Shown one piece after another: positions 31,965-39,921 of a DNA stretch of 64,000 nucleotides. The DNA comes from Celeribacter sp. PS-C1 (GTDB taxonomy: Bacteria > Pseudomonadota > Alphaproteobacteria > Rhodobacterales > Rhodobacteraceae): NCBI RefSeq assembly GCF_019429625.1, contig NZ_JAHXRW010000002.1, forward strand, positions 372,001-436,000, given 5' to 3'. The stretch's first letter is position 1; the number at the start of each line of letters is the position of its first letter. A program made the translations under genes and the position numbers. The notes under the pieces were generated by a model. The model had not been told where the DNA came from. It was given only the letters and a program-made list of their open reading frames with translations, and ran no database searches.

Positions 31965-31982
31965 TGACATTTGTGTATGTCA
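31965..31982. promoter_or_regulatory. Operator palindrome between efflux operon and its TetR regulator
   Basis: Perfect inverted repeat TGACAT-TTGTGT-ATGTCA. It is nested in a larger symmetry, TATGAC at 31963-31968 against GTCATA at 31990-31995. It lies in the 211-base divergent promoter region, 77 bases before the adaptor start, and is a good candidate for TetR-dimer binding. Confidence 0.65.
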
Positions 31983-32099
31983 AACGTGCGTCATATTTTG
32001 ATTTACGAGTTATGCTTGAATTTTGATTAAAGAAACCCGATAGTTTTGTAAAGCGACGCGACGGCTTGTGGCTGTGCGTCACCGCTCAATGGCTGTGGG

Positions 32100-32825
32100 A
32101 TGAAGCAGATGGCGAAAAAACAGGCACCAAATGGGGCGCCAAACGAAACCGACGCATGTGACAGCGATGCCCCGACCGCGCGGCGACGCGGGCGACCGGT
32201 GCAAATGGATATGGCGGCGCGCGAGGAGCGGATCCTTGAAGCGGCCAGTTCACTTTTGACCGAGGGCGGCTTTGACAATGTCACTATGGCCGCCATTGCG
32301 CGCCGGGCGGGCATGTCGAAGCGCACGCTCTATGAGCATTTTGACGGCCATGAGGCACTTTTGGGGCGGGTGATTTCGCGCATGGGAGAGCGGATTTTCC
32401 GCCCTTTGAAGCCCGAAGATCAGGGGCGCTCTCTGACCGAGCGGCTGCAGATTTTGCTGACCTTGAACAAGCCGCCGGGGGCCGAAAACAGCAAGCTGGA
32501 ATTCCTGCGCACGCTGATCGCGCGGGCGCACACCTATCCCGTCCTGTCGCGGCAATTGCTTGAGAACGGGCGAGGGCGGTTGATCGGACATGTCTCCGAA
32601 GAGCTGGCCCGCGCCAGTAAGGCTGGCGAGATCGAACTTGCGCCCGACTCTGCCGCGCTTGCAGCGGAAATGTTGGTCAATTTGACTTTCGAGGACCCGG
32701 TGCCGCGGCTGTTGCTTTGCGTCGAGTGCGATCCCTCACCCGAAGAAATGGTGCGCCGCCGCGATCTGGCGATTTCGCTGTTTCTCCACGGGTGCGGTGC
32801 GAAAAACTTGGGCGCGTCTGACTGA
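32100..32825 (+). CDS. TetR/AcrR-family regulator of the adjacent RND pump
   Basis: A 241-residue regulator with a helix-turn-helix at about residues 45-90 (VTMAAIARRAGMSKRTLYEHF) and a C-terminal ligand domain of the AcrR_C type. A basic N-terminal extension (ARRRGRPVQ) precedes the HTH. Divergence from the efflux genes and the shared palindrome indicate that it represses the pump until an inducer binds. The start may be 32100 or the ATG at 32109; neither has a strong ribosome-binding site. Confidence 0.88.
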   Translation: MKQMAKKQAPNGAPNETDACDSDAPTARRRGRPVQMDMAAREERILEAASSLLTEGGFDNVTMAAIARRAGMSKRTLYEHFDGHEALLGRVISRMGERIFRPLKPEDQGRSLTERLQILLTLNKPPGAENSKLEFLRTLIARAHTYPVLSRQLLENGRGRLIGHVSEELARASKAGEIELAPDSAALAAEMLVNLTFEDPVPRLLLCVECDPSPEEMVRRRDLAISLFLHGCGAKNLGASD

Positions 32826-32930
32826 AAATGAGGCAGGGGAGGCTGCGATCCGGCGCGTGTGTCGAAATCGCGGGCCTTTGCCGTATCGCGCGGTAAGGTC
32901 TCGTGACGGACGACAGAGACGAGACACGAC

Positions 32931-34313
32931 ATGAGCGCATATTCCTGCACGCTTGGCGGCGAAAATTTCCGGTTCAAAACCCTCGCGGAGGTCATGGCCA
33001 AGGCCACGCCTGCGCGGTCTGGCGATGCGTTGGCCGGGCTGATCGCCGAGAGTGATGTGGAGCGCGTCGCCGCCCAGATGGTGCTGGCGGATCTTCCGTT
33101 GAAAGCCTTCCTCGAAGACCTTCTGATCCCCTATGAGGAGGATGAGGTCACGCGCCTGATTGTCGACAGTCACGACGCCGAAGCCTTTGCAATCGTGTCC
33201 CATATGACGGTCGGTCAATTCCGTGACTGGCTTTTGTCCGATGCGGCTACGCCTTCCGCGCTCAAGGCGCTCGCGCCGGGGCTGATGCCTGAAATGGCCG
33301 CCGCTGTGTCTAAACTCATGCGCAACCGTGATCTCATTGCCGTGGCGCGTAAAATCACCGTCGTGACCGCGTTTCGCAGCACGTTGGGTCTCGAGGGCCG
33401 CATCGGCTCGCGTCTGCAACCCAATCATCCGGCGGACGACCTGAAGGGCATCGTCGCCTCCACCCTCGACGGTCTCTCTTATGCGGTTGGTGATGCGGTG
33501 ATTGGCATCAACCCGGCGACCGACAATATTCCGACCGCGATGACTTTGTTGTCGATGCTCGATGACCTGCGCAGCCGATACGACATCCCGACGCAAAGCT
33601 GTGTGTTGACTCATGTCACCAACTCCATCGAGATCATCGAGCGCGGTGCGCCGCTTGATCTGGTGTTCCAGTCCGTCGCGGGCACCGAGGCCGCGAATGA
33701 GGGGTTTGGCGTCACGCTGTCGATGCTCAAAGAGGCGCATGATGCCGCGCTGTCGCTGAACCGGGGCACGGTCGGTCAGAACGTGATGTATTTCGAAACC
33801 GGGCAGGGCAGTGCTTTGTCCGCTGATGCTCATCACGGCATCGACCAACAGACTTTGGAGGCGCGCGCCTATGCCGTCTGTCGCGCCTATGATCCGCTGA
33901 TCGTCAACACTGTCGTCGGTTTCATCGGGCCGGAGTATCTCTACGATGGCAAGGAGATCATCCGCGCAGGGTTGGAGGATGTGTTCTGCGGCAAGCTCCT
34001 TGGCCTGCCGATGGGCTGTGATGTCTGTTACACCAATCACGCGGAGGCGGATCAGAACGACATGGACGTCTTGATGACGCTCTTGGCCAATGCCCGCGCG
34101 CAATTCCTGATCGGGGTGCCGGGTGCCGATGACATCATGCTGAATTACCAAAGCCTGTCGTTCCACGACATCGCCTACCTGCGCAATGCGCTGGGGCTCA
34201 GGGCGGCGCCGGAGTTTGAGGCGTGGTTGGAGGCGATGGGGCTGGTGTCGGAGACAGGCCATCTGTTGCAAAGCGATCTTGGCGCGGCGCGGCTCTTGGA
34301 GGCAGCGCAATGA
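32931..34313 (+). CDS. eutB: Ethanolamine ammonia-lyase, large (alpha) subunit
   Basis: Adenosylcobalamin-dependent enzyme splitting ethanolamine into acetaldehyde and ammonia. The 460-residue TIM-barrel subunit shows conserved segments such as GLEGRIGSRLQPNHPADD, GDAVIGINPATDN and TGQGSALSADAHHG, plus the cofactor-side MGCDVCYTNHAEADQND. It overlaps eutC by four bases. No eutA reactivase, eut microcompartment gene or B12 riboswitch is visible nearby; the 105-base upstream region holds only an AG-rich leader. Confidence 0.95.
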   Translation: MSAYSCTLGGENFRFKTLAEVMAKATPARSGDALAGLIAESDVERVAAQMVLADLPLKAFLEDLLIPYEEDEVTRLIVDSHDAEAFAIVSHMTVGQFRDWLLSDAATPSALKALAPGLMPEMAAAVSKLMRNRDLIAVARKITVVTAFRSTLGLEGRIGSRLQPNHPADDLKGIVASTLDGLSYAVGDAVIGINPATDNIPTAMTLLSMLDDLRSRYDIPTQSCVLTHVTNSIEIIERGAPLDLVFQSVAGTEAANEGFGVTLSMLKEAHDAALSLNRGTVGQNVMYFETGQGSALSADAHHGIDQQTLEARAYAVCRAYDPLIVNTVVGFIGPEYLYDGKEIIRAGLEDVFCGKLLGLPMGCDVCYTNHAEADQNDMDVLMTLLANARAQFLIGVPGADDIMLNYQSLSFHDIAYLRNALGLRAAPEFEAWLEAMGLVSETGHLLQSDLGAARLLEAAQ

Positions 34314-35071
34314 GTGACATCGTGAAAGACGCTTGGTCCAAACTCCGAGCCGCCACGCCCGCGCGGATCGGGTTGGGTCGTTCAGGCGCGGGACTGCCAA
34401 CGGGGGCAAATCTCGAATTCCAATTTGCCCATGCCCGCGCCCGCGATGCGGTGCATTCGGCTTTGGATGTGGCGGCTCTGGAGGCGGAACTTGCGCCCTT
34501 CGAGGTGATCCGCGTCACCTCCGCAGCTATGGATCGTGCGAGTTATCTGCGCCGTCCTGACCTTGGTCGCAAACTTGGGGCGGGTGAGGCTGAGAAGCTT
34601 AACGCCCGCACGCCTTGCGACGTGGCCTTCGTCATCGCAGATGGCCTGTCCTCGGCGGCGGTGCAGGCTCATGCTGCGGCTGTTGTTCATGCGGCCTCCG
34701 AGAAACTCGACGGCCTCATCCTTGGTCCTGTCACGATTGCCACCCAAGCCCGCGTTGCCATCGGGGATGAGATCGGCGCAGCGCTCGGCGCGCGTCTCGT
34801 GGTGCTATTGGTCGGCGAGCGGCCCGGCCTCACGGTTGCGGACAGCCTCGGCGCCTATCTGACTTATGCGCCGAAACCCGGCACAAAAGACAGCCAGCGC
34901 AACTGCCTGTCGAATATCCATGGCAAGGGCGGCATGAGCTATGATCAAGCGGCCTCGAAGATCGCCTGGCTGACCCGCGCGGCACTTGAGCGCGGGTTGA
35001 CCGGCACTGGCCTCAAGGAAGAAAGCGGGGCTGTTGAAACAGAAAATGCCCCGTTGATCGACGGGGCATAA
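34310..35071 (+). CDS. eutC: Ethanolamine ammonia-lyase, small (beta) subunit
   Basis: Small subunit that completes the cobalamin-binding site, 253 residues. Recognisable segments are PARIGLGRSGAGLPT near residue 16, the DGLSSAAVQAH loop and the C-terminal SNIHGKGGMSYDQAA. The start overlaps the eutB stop (ATGA). It is shorter at the N-terminus than enterobacterial EutC (about 295 residues), lacking the compartment-targeting extension. This fits a cytosolic enzyme. Confidence 0.95.
   Translation: MSDIVKDAWSKLRAATPARIGLGRSGAGLPTGANLEFQFAHARARDAVHSALDVAALEAELAPFEVIRVTSAAMDRASYLRRPDLGRKLGAGEAEKLNARTPCDVAFVIADGLSSAAVQAHAAAVVHAASEKLDGLILGPVTIATQARVAIGDEIGAALGARLVVLLVGERPGLTVADSLGAYLTYAPKPGTKDSQRNCLSNIHGKGGMSYDQAASKIAWLTRAALERGLTGTGLKEESGAVETENAPLIDGA
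35047..35068. terminator. Hairpin overlapping the eutC stop, possible terminator
   Basis: A perfect stem TGCCCCGT / ACGGGGCA with a six-base loop encodes the last residues of EutC. It sits 35 bases before the end of the convergent aminotransferase gene. No T-run follows, so an efficient intrinsic terminator is doubtful; it may instead protect the 3' end. Confidence 0.45.
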
Positions 35072-35102
35072 TCCAGATTTATCAATTAGTTGATCGAACG
35101 TC

Positions 35103-36476
35103 TTACGTCGCCGCTGCAACAGTCGTCAGGCCATTGTCCACCGCGTCCAGAATGCGGTCGATGTCATCGGCTTTCGAGATCAAGGCCGGCGAGAAGCACA
35201 GCGTGTTGTTAAAGCCCGGCACGGAGCGGTTGGTCGCGCCGATGATCACGCCTTGCTTGTCGCATTCGGCCACCACCGCCTGCACCAGCTTTTCAGAGAG
35301 CGGTTCTTTGGTCTCGCGATCCGCCACCAGTTCCGCGCCACAGAACAGGCCAAGGCCGCGTGTGTTGCCAATGAGCGCATGTTTGTCCATCAGCTCGTCG
35401 AGGCCGTCCATCAGGCGCTGGCCCATCACTTTGGTGTTGTCGAGCAACCCCTCTTCCTCAATGATCGCCACGTTTTCAATTGCCGCCGCCGGACCGCCGG
35501 TGCAGCCGCCAAAGGTCGAGATGTCGCGGAAATAGTTCAGCGGGTCCTCGGCGTTGTCCTTGAACATGCCGAACACTTCGTCGGTGGTCAGCATCACGGC
35601 GATGGCGGCATAGCCCGAGGCGACGCCTTTTGCGGTGGTCACGAAATCCGGTTTGATGCCGTAGTTCTGATAACCGAACCACTCGCCCGTGCGTCCCATG
35701 CCGCAGACGACCTCGTCGATGTGCAGGAGAATGTCGTATTTCTTGCAGATCTCCTGCACCTTCTCCCAATAGCCTTTCGGGGGCACGATCACGCCACCGC
35801 CCGCGGTCACCGGCTCAAGACAGAGCGCGCCCACGGTGTCGGGGCCTTCGCGCAGGATCACCTCCTCGATGGCCTCGGCGGCACGTTCGCCGTAATTCTC
35901 GACGTCCCACTGTTTGCGGTACTCAAGGCAATGCGGCACCTCGACGAAATCCGGCACGAAGGGACCGTAATGCGTGGCGCGCTGTTGCTGGCCGCAGGCC
36001 GAGAGGGTCGCCACGGTTGTGCCATGGTAATCGCGGTCGCGGTAGAGGATTTTCGACTTCTTTCCACCGTAGCGTTGCGCAGAAATCTGACGCACCATTT
36101 TGAAAGCCTTTTCATTGGCTTCCGATCCGGAGTTGCAGTAATACATGCGGGTGAGGCCCGGCGTTTTCGCGGTCAGAACCTCGGCAAATTTCGCGCCGGG
36201 AACAGAGCCCGCAGAGCCCGCGAAATAGTTCATCTTAATCAGCTGATCGCGCACCGCATTGGCGATCCGTTCGCGGCCGTAACCGACGTTCACCGTCCAG
36301 ACGCCGCCGGACACCGCATCTAGAAACTCGCGCCCGTTCTGGTCCCAAACCGACATACCTTTGCCCTCGACAATGATCCGCGGATCACGGCTTTCCAGAA
36401 GCTGGTGCTGGAACATGTGGTGCCAGACGTGGGCGCGGTCGGCCTCGACGATGGCGGAGAGATCATTGTCATGCAT
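35103..36476 (-). CDS. tpa: Taurine-pyruvate aminotransferase
   Basis: Class III PLP aminotransferase of 457 residues. It has the Tpa-like stretches SGGVWTVNVGYGRERIANAV, YCNSGSEANEKAFK and RDRDYHGTT. The DEVVCG segment and the PLP lysine in TTAKGVASGYAA follow. In roseobacters such enzymes transfer the amino group of taurine, or hypotaurine, to pyruvate, giving sulfoacetaldehyde plus alanine. The ATG at 36476 has GGAG at a good distance; a longer frame to 36509 is not favoured. The divergent aldehyde dehydrogenase and nearby TauR-like regulator support a taurine-type role. No xsc is in the window. A GABA or polyamine substrate is the main alternative. Confidence 0.82.
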   Translation of the reverse strand: MHDNDLSAIVEADRAHVWHHMFQHQLLESRDPRIIVEGKGMSVWDQNGREFLDAVSGGVWTVNVGYGRERIANAVRDQLIKMNYFAGSAGSVPGAKFAEVLTAKTPGLTRMYYCNSGSEANEKAFKMVRQISAQRYGGKKSKILYRDRDYHGTTVATLSACGQQQRATHYGPFVPDFVEVPHCLEYRKQWDVENYGERAAEAIEEVILREGPDTVGALCLEPVTAGGGVIVPPKGYWEKVQEICKKYDILLHIDEVVCGMGRTGEWFGYQNYGIKPDFVTTAKGVASGYAAIAVMLTTDEVFGMFKDNAEDPLNYFRDISTFGGCTGGPAAAIENVAIIEEEGLLDNTKVMGQRLMDGLDELMDKHALIGNTRGLGLFCGAELVADRETKEPLSEKLVQAVVAECDKQGVIIGATNRSVPGFNNTLCFSPALISKADDIDRILDAVDNGLTTVAAAT

Positions 36477-36579
36477 TGGGGAAACTCCATTCTTGACCCG
36501 ACAATCCAATCGGGTGTGCGCGAGCGGTCATAGTCTCAGTCAAAAGCAATTATAAGGGCAGATCAATGGCAGCGGGCTT

Positions 36580-36611
36580 CTGGACTCATTTTTTCCATTC
36601 ACTGGTACCTT
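36580..36611. promoter_or_regulatory. Candidate TauR/MocR direct repeats in the tpa-aldehyde dehydrogenase promoter
   Basis: Two similar decamers, CTGGACTCAT (36580) and CTGGTACCTT (36602), repeat at a 22-bp interval. They resemble the CTGGACYTAA direct repeats that I recall being reported for Rhodobacter capsulatus TauR. They sit in the 168-base divergent region serving tpa and the aldehyde dehydrogenase. A pair with the same spacing precedes the ABC importer. Confidence 0.6.
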
Positions 36612-36644
36612 TGCGGCCGATGATTTTGCGGCAAGGAAGGGGGC

Positions 36645-38135
36645 ATGACACAGACATTTACCCCTCCCGCCGACGCTGTGGCCGCAATCGCCGCCTATCG
36701 CAACCTCAATCTCGTGGGGGGCGTGCAGGTGGCCGTGGGCCAGGGTCTTGATGTTTTGAACCCGGCGACGGGCGCGGTTCTGGGGCAAGCGGCGGCCTCG
36801 GGCGCGGCGGAGACCGAGGCGGCGGTGGCGGCGGCGAATGTGGCGGGTTCGGGCTGGGCCGCGATGCCCGCACGAGAACGTGGCAAGGCGGTGGCCGCGG
36901 GCGGGCGCGCCCTGTTGGAGCATTTCGAAATCGTCGCGCAGGTTCTGGCCCGCGAGACCGGAAAAGCCATCCGCACGGAATGCAGGGGCGAGGTGAAGAC
37001 CGCCGCAGATATCCTTGAATTCTATGGCGGATTGGGGTCCGAGCTCAAAGGCGAAACCATCCCGTTCAGCCCGCACATGTTGACCATGACCACCCGCGAA
37101 CCTCTGGGTGTGGTCGCCGCGATCGTGCCGTGGAACGTGCCTTTGGTCCTGATGATGCTCAAGATCGCGCCCGCTTTGGTGGCGGGCAATACGGTGGTGG
37201 TGAAGGCGTCTGAGGAGGCGCCTTTTGCCACCTATCTGGCCGCAGACATCCTTATGCAATTCCTGCCCGACGGCGTTTTGAACGTGATCAATGGCACGGG
37301 CGCGGACTGTGGCGCGGCGTTGACCGCACATGCGGATGTCGCCAAAATCACCTTCACCGGCTCAGAGGCCGTGGGCGAAACCGTCTACAAAGCCGGCGCC
37401 GAGCGCATCGTGCCGGTGTCTTTGGAATTGGGCGGCAAATCCCCGATGATCATCTGCGACGACGCCAATCTGGACAAGGCGGTGGCGGGCGCCATCTCCG
37501 GCATGCGCTTCACGCGGCAGGGGCAAAGCTGCACCGCATCGTCGCGGATTTATGTGCATAAAAGTCTCTATGACGCCTTCCTCTCAGCGCTTATCAAAGA
37601 GCTGAACACGCTCAAAATCGGCGATCCGCTGGACGAGGCAACGGATATTGGCACGATTATCAACGCCAAACAGGCCGCCGTGGTCGCGGGCTATGTGGCG
37701 CAAGCCGAGGGCACAGAGGGCGCGCGTGTGATCCGCTGCGGCACGCTGCCCGAAAGCGCCGATCTGACGCCCGATCTCTTTGCTCTACCGACGCTTTTGC
37801 TCGATTTGCCCGAAGATCACCCCTGTGTGCAGAACGAGATTTTCGGCCCCGTCGCGGTCATTCAAAAATGGTCCGACTATGAGGATGTGATTGCGAAAGC
37901 CAACGACAGCCGCTACGGGCTGGCCGCCACGGTCTGGACCGAAAACCTGTCCCGCGCGTTGGATGCCACATCGCGGCTCAACGCGGGCTATGTACAGGTG
38001 AATCAAAACCTGACGATCCAGCCCAATGTCTCCTACGGGGGCTTCGGGCGTTCGGGGTTGGGTAAGGAGGCATCGCTGGAGGCTATGCTTGCGCATTTCA
38101 CGCGGTCCAAGACGATTGTGATCGCGATGGACTAA
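36645..38135 (+). CDS. NAD(P)-dependent aldehyde dehydrogenase, probable (sulfo)acetaldehyde or semialdehyde substrate
   Basis: ALDH-superfamily enzyme of 496 residues. Visible motifs: IVPWNVPLVLMMLKIAPALV, the cofactor loop FTGSEAVG, the general base glutamate in LELGGKSP, and the catalytic cysteine in RQGQSCTASSR near residue 295. GGAAGGGGGC precedes the ATG. It is divergent from tpa with shared putative TauR sites, so it probably oxidises the aldehyde formed by Tpa. The options are sulfoacetaldehyde to sulfoacetate (SafD-like), sulfinoacetaldehyde from hypotaurine, or acetaldehyde from EutBC. Sequence alone cannot separate these. Confidence 0.85.
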   Translation: MTQTFTPPADAVAAIAAYRNLNLVGGVQVAVGQGLDVLNPATGAVLGQAAASGAAETEAAVAAANVAGSGWAAMPARERGKAVAAGGRALLEHFEIVAQVLARETGKAIRTECRGEVKTAADILEFYGGLGSELKGETIPFSPHMLTMTTREPLGVVAAIVPWNVPLVLMMLKIAPALVAGNTVVVKASEEAPFATYLAADILMQFLPDGVLNVINGTGADCGAALTAHADVAKITFTGSEAVGETVYKAGAERIVPVSLELGGKSPMIICDDANLDKAVAGAISGMRFTRQGQSCTASSRIYVHKSLYDAFLSALIKELNTLKIGDPLDEATDIGTIINAKQAAVVAGYVAQAEGTEGARVIRCGTLPESADLTPDLFALPTLLLDLPEDHPCVQNEIFGPVAVIQKWSDYEDVIAKANDSRYGLAATVWTENLSRALDATSRLNAGYVQVNQNLTIQPNVSYGGFGRSGLGKEASLEAMLAHFTRSKTIVIAMD

Positions 38136-38154
38136 GGGCTTCATGCTCTCGTAT

Positions 38155-39630
38155 TCACGAAGACGCCAGCCCCTCAATCACCGCACTCAACTCTGAAATT
38201 CCCGACGCGATCTTGTTGAGGTCAATCGCCCCGAAGCCCAGCCGTAGCCTGTTTCGCGGCGCATCCGAGCGCAGGTAATGCGGCGTGCCGTCTTCGACCA
38301 AGACCCCACGTGCCTCGGCCTCTTCTTTGACTATGCCCGCCTCGACACCCTCGGGCAGCGTGATCCAGACGCCCGAGCCGCCAGTGGTCATGGTCACCTC
38401 GCAGCCGGGCAGTTGTCGGTCGATCTCACGCAGCATTTCGCGCCATTTCTCTGCCATGCCCCGGCGATGCCGCCGGATGTGGGCATCGTAATGGCCTTCG
38501 GACAGAAACAGCGCCATGGCCCGTTGTGCCAGCGCAGAGGGGTGGCGATACATCAGGCGCCGCAGGTGACGCAGCTCCCGGATCACCTCGCGGTCAGCGG
38601 CGATGAACCCCAGCCGGATGCCGGGAAACAGCGGTTTCGTCAGCGAGCCAATGTGGATCACCCGACCTGTGGCATCAAGCGCCTTGAGCGTGGGGTGCTG
38701 GGCGCCGACGAAGTTCAGCTCGTGTTCGTAATCGTCTTCTAAGATTAGGAAATCCTGCGCGGCGGCTGCCTCAAGAATAGCGAGACGGCGCTCCATCGGC
38801 ATGGTGATATTGGTCGGACTCTGATGCCCCGGCGTGAGATACACCAGATCGGCCTCGGCCAGCTCCGGCCCCGGTTTTAACCCCTTGCGATCCACCGGGA
38901 CGGGGACGACGCGGGCACCTTGGGCGGCGAAGATGTTGCGTGCATCGACATAGCCGGGGTCCTCGATGAAAATGCTGCGACCCGGCGCGAGGAACAGGTT
39001 GGCCACCATCCAGATCGCGTTCTGCGCCCCCACCGTGATCAGCAACTCATCGGCGTCGGCGCGAAACCCGCGCTGGGGCAGGATACGGCGTGAGACTTGG
39101 TCGAGCAAAAGCGGATCGTCGGCATCAACGCGGTCATCCGCCCAGGACCCGACATGGCGCGTCGTGCCCGCTCGGCGCAGGCAATCGCGCCAGCGCGCGA
39201 CTGAGATTTCATCGCGTCCGACTTGACCATAGAGGAACGGGTAGGGAAAGCGCCGCCAGTCTTTGCGCTTGTCGATGTTCATCTGGTCGGAAAACCTTCG
39301 CGGCAGAAAGCGGTTGAAATCGGGGGGCGTTCCGCCACCGCTCTGTCGGCGTGGTGGCGCGACGTTGAGTTTTTCGCGGACGAAATTCTCGTCGATGAAA
39401 TAGCCGCGCCGGGGCTTCGCGGTGATGAACCCGTCCTGATGCAGCCGGTCATAGACAATCGAGATCGTGTTGCGCGAGACCTTGAGGGTCTTGGCAAATT
39501 CGCGCGACGAGGGCAGCGGATCGACGGGCGAGAGCGCGCCGTCGAGAATGGCCTGAATGAGGCGTTCCTGAATTTGATGCTGAAGCGAGGCGCTTTGGTC
39601 AAAACCCTGTTCGAAATACCGGTCCAGCAT
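38155..39630 (-). CDS. tauR: MocR/GntR-family regulator with aminotransferase-like domain (TauR-like)
   Basis: N-terminal GntR winged helix (LPSSREFAKTLKVSRNTIS) joined to a PLP-dependent aminotransferase fold type I domain containing DPGYVDARNIF, TPGHQSPTNI, LEDDYEHEL and the PLP lysine in HIGSLTKPLFPG. This is the MocR architecture of TauR, GabR and PdxR. The position among tpa, an aldehyde dehydrogenase and an importer, plus the paired direct repeats in both promoters, favours TauR. The start is uncertain: ATG 39630 gives the usual MocR N-terminus; ATG 39657 and a GTG at 39693 are also in frame. GabR is the alternative. Confidence 0.75.
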   Translation of the reverse strand: MLDRYFEQGFDQSASLQHQIQERLIQAILDGALSPVDPLPSSREFAKTLKVSRNTISIVYDRLHQDGFITAKPRRGYFIDENFVREKLNVAPPRRQSGGGTPPDFNRFLPRRFSDQMNIDKRKDWRRFPYPFLYGQVGRDEISVARWRDCLRRAGTTRHVGSWADDRVDADDPLLLDQVSRRILPQRGFRADADELLITVGAQNAIWMVANLFLAPGRSIFIEDPGYVDARNIFAAQGARVVPVPVDRKGLKPGPELAEADLVYLTPGHQSPTNITMPMERRLAILEAAAAQDFLILEDDYEHELNFVGAQHPTLKALDATGRVIHIGSLTKPLFPGIRLGFIAADREVIRELRHLRRLMYRHPSALAQRAMALFLSEGHYDAHIRRHRRGMAEKWREMLREIDRQLPGCEVTMTTGGSGVWITLPEGVEAGIVKEEAEARGVLVEDGTPHYLRSDAPRNRLRLGFGAIDLNKIASGISELSAVIEGLASS

Positions 39631-39754
39631 GGTGTCTGATCTTTTGCTGAGGGGCATCGGCGCCCGTTTCGTTGCTGCCAGTGCGGCAGGCACTCTCCTA
39701 ACGTCAACGCCACTCTATTGTGCAGCGCCGAGCCGTCCAGAGGGGAAAGCGCCT

Positions 39755-39786
39755 CTGGTCCTATAGTTTGCCCCTTCTGGCTCTAA
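39755..39786. promoter_or_regulatory. Candidate TauR/MocR direct repeats before the ABC importer
   Basis: CTGGTCCTAT (39755) and CTGGCTCTAA (39777) are repeated at a 22-bp interval. This is the same spacing and core as the pair between tpa and the aldehyde dehydrogenase. They lie in the 291-base region between the regulator and the substrate-binding protein, where they could serve autoregulation and importer control. Confidence 0.6.
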
Positions 39787-39921
39787 ATTGAGCAGAAGAC
39801 GGCCCCATAGGCTTTCCGATGAGCGGTTCAAGGACAACAGTCGGGCCGCGGCGTTTTCAAGGGGGCGAAGCCTCGCAACCCTCGAAGGGCAAACAAAAAT
39901 CAAAACATCACGGGGAGTGAC

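Noticed and set aside
30371..32026. 551-codon frame antisense to the efflux adaptor and pump
   Set aside because: No recognisable motif, low-complexity Gly/His composition, and it runs fully opposite two well-supported genes.
32826..32930. Possible cobalamin riboswitch before eutB
   Set aside because: Only 105 bases are available and no B12-box-like conserved sequence is visible.
32736..34409. 557-codon frame antisense to eutB
   Set aside because: Shadow frame of eutB codon bias; no start signal or family resemblance.
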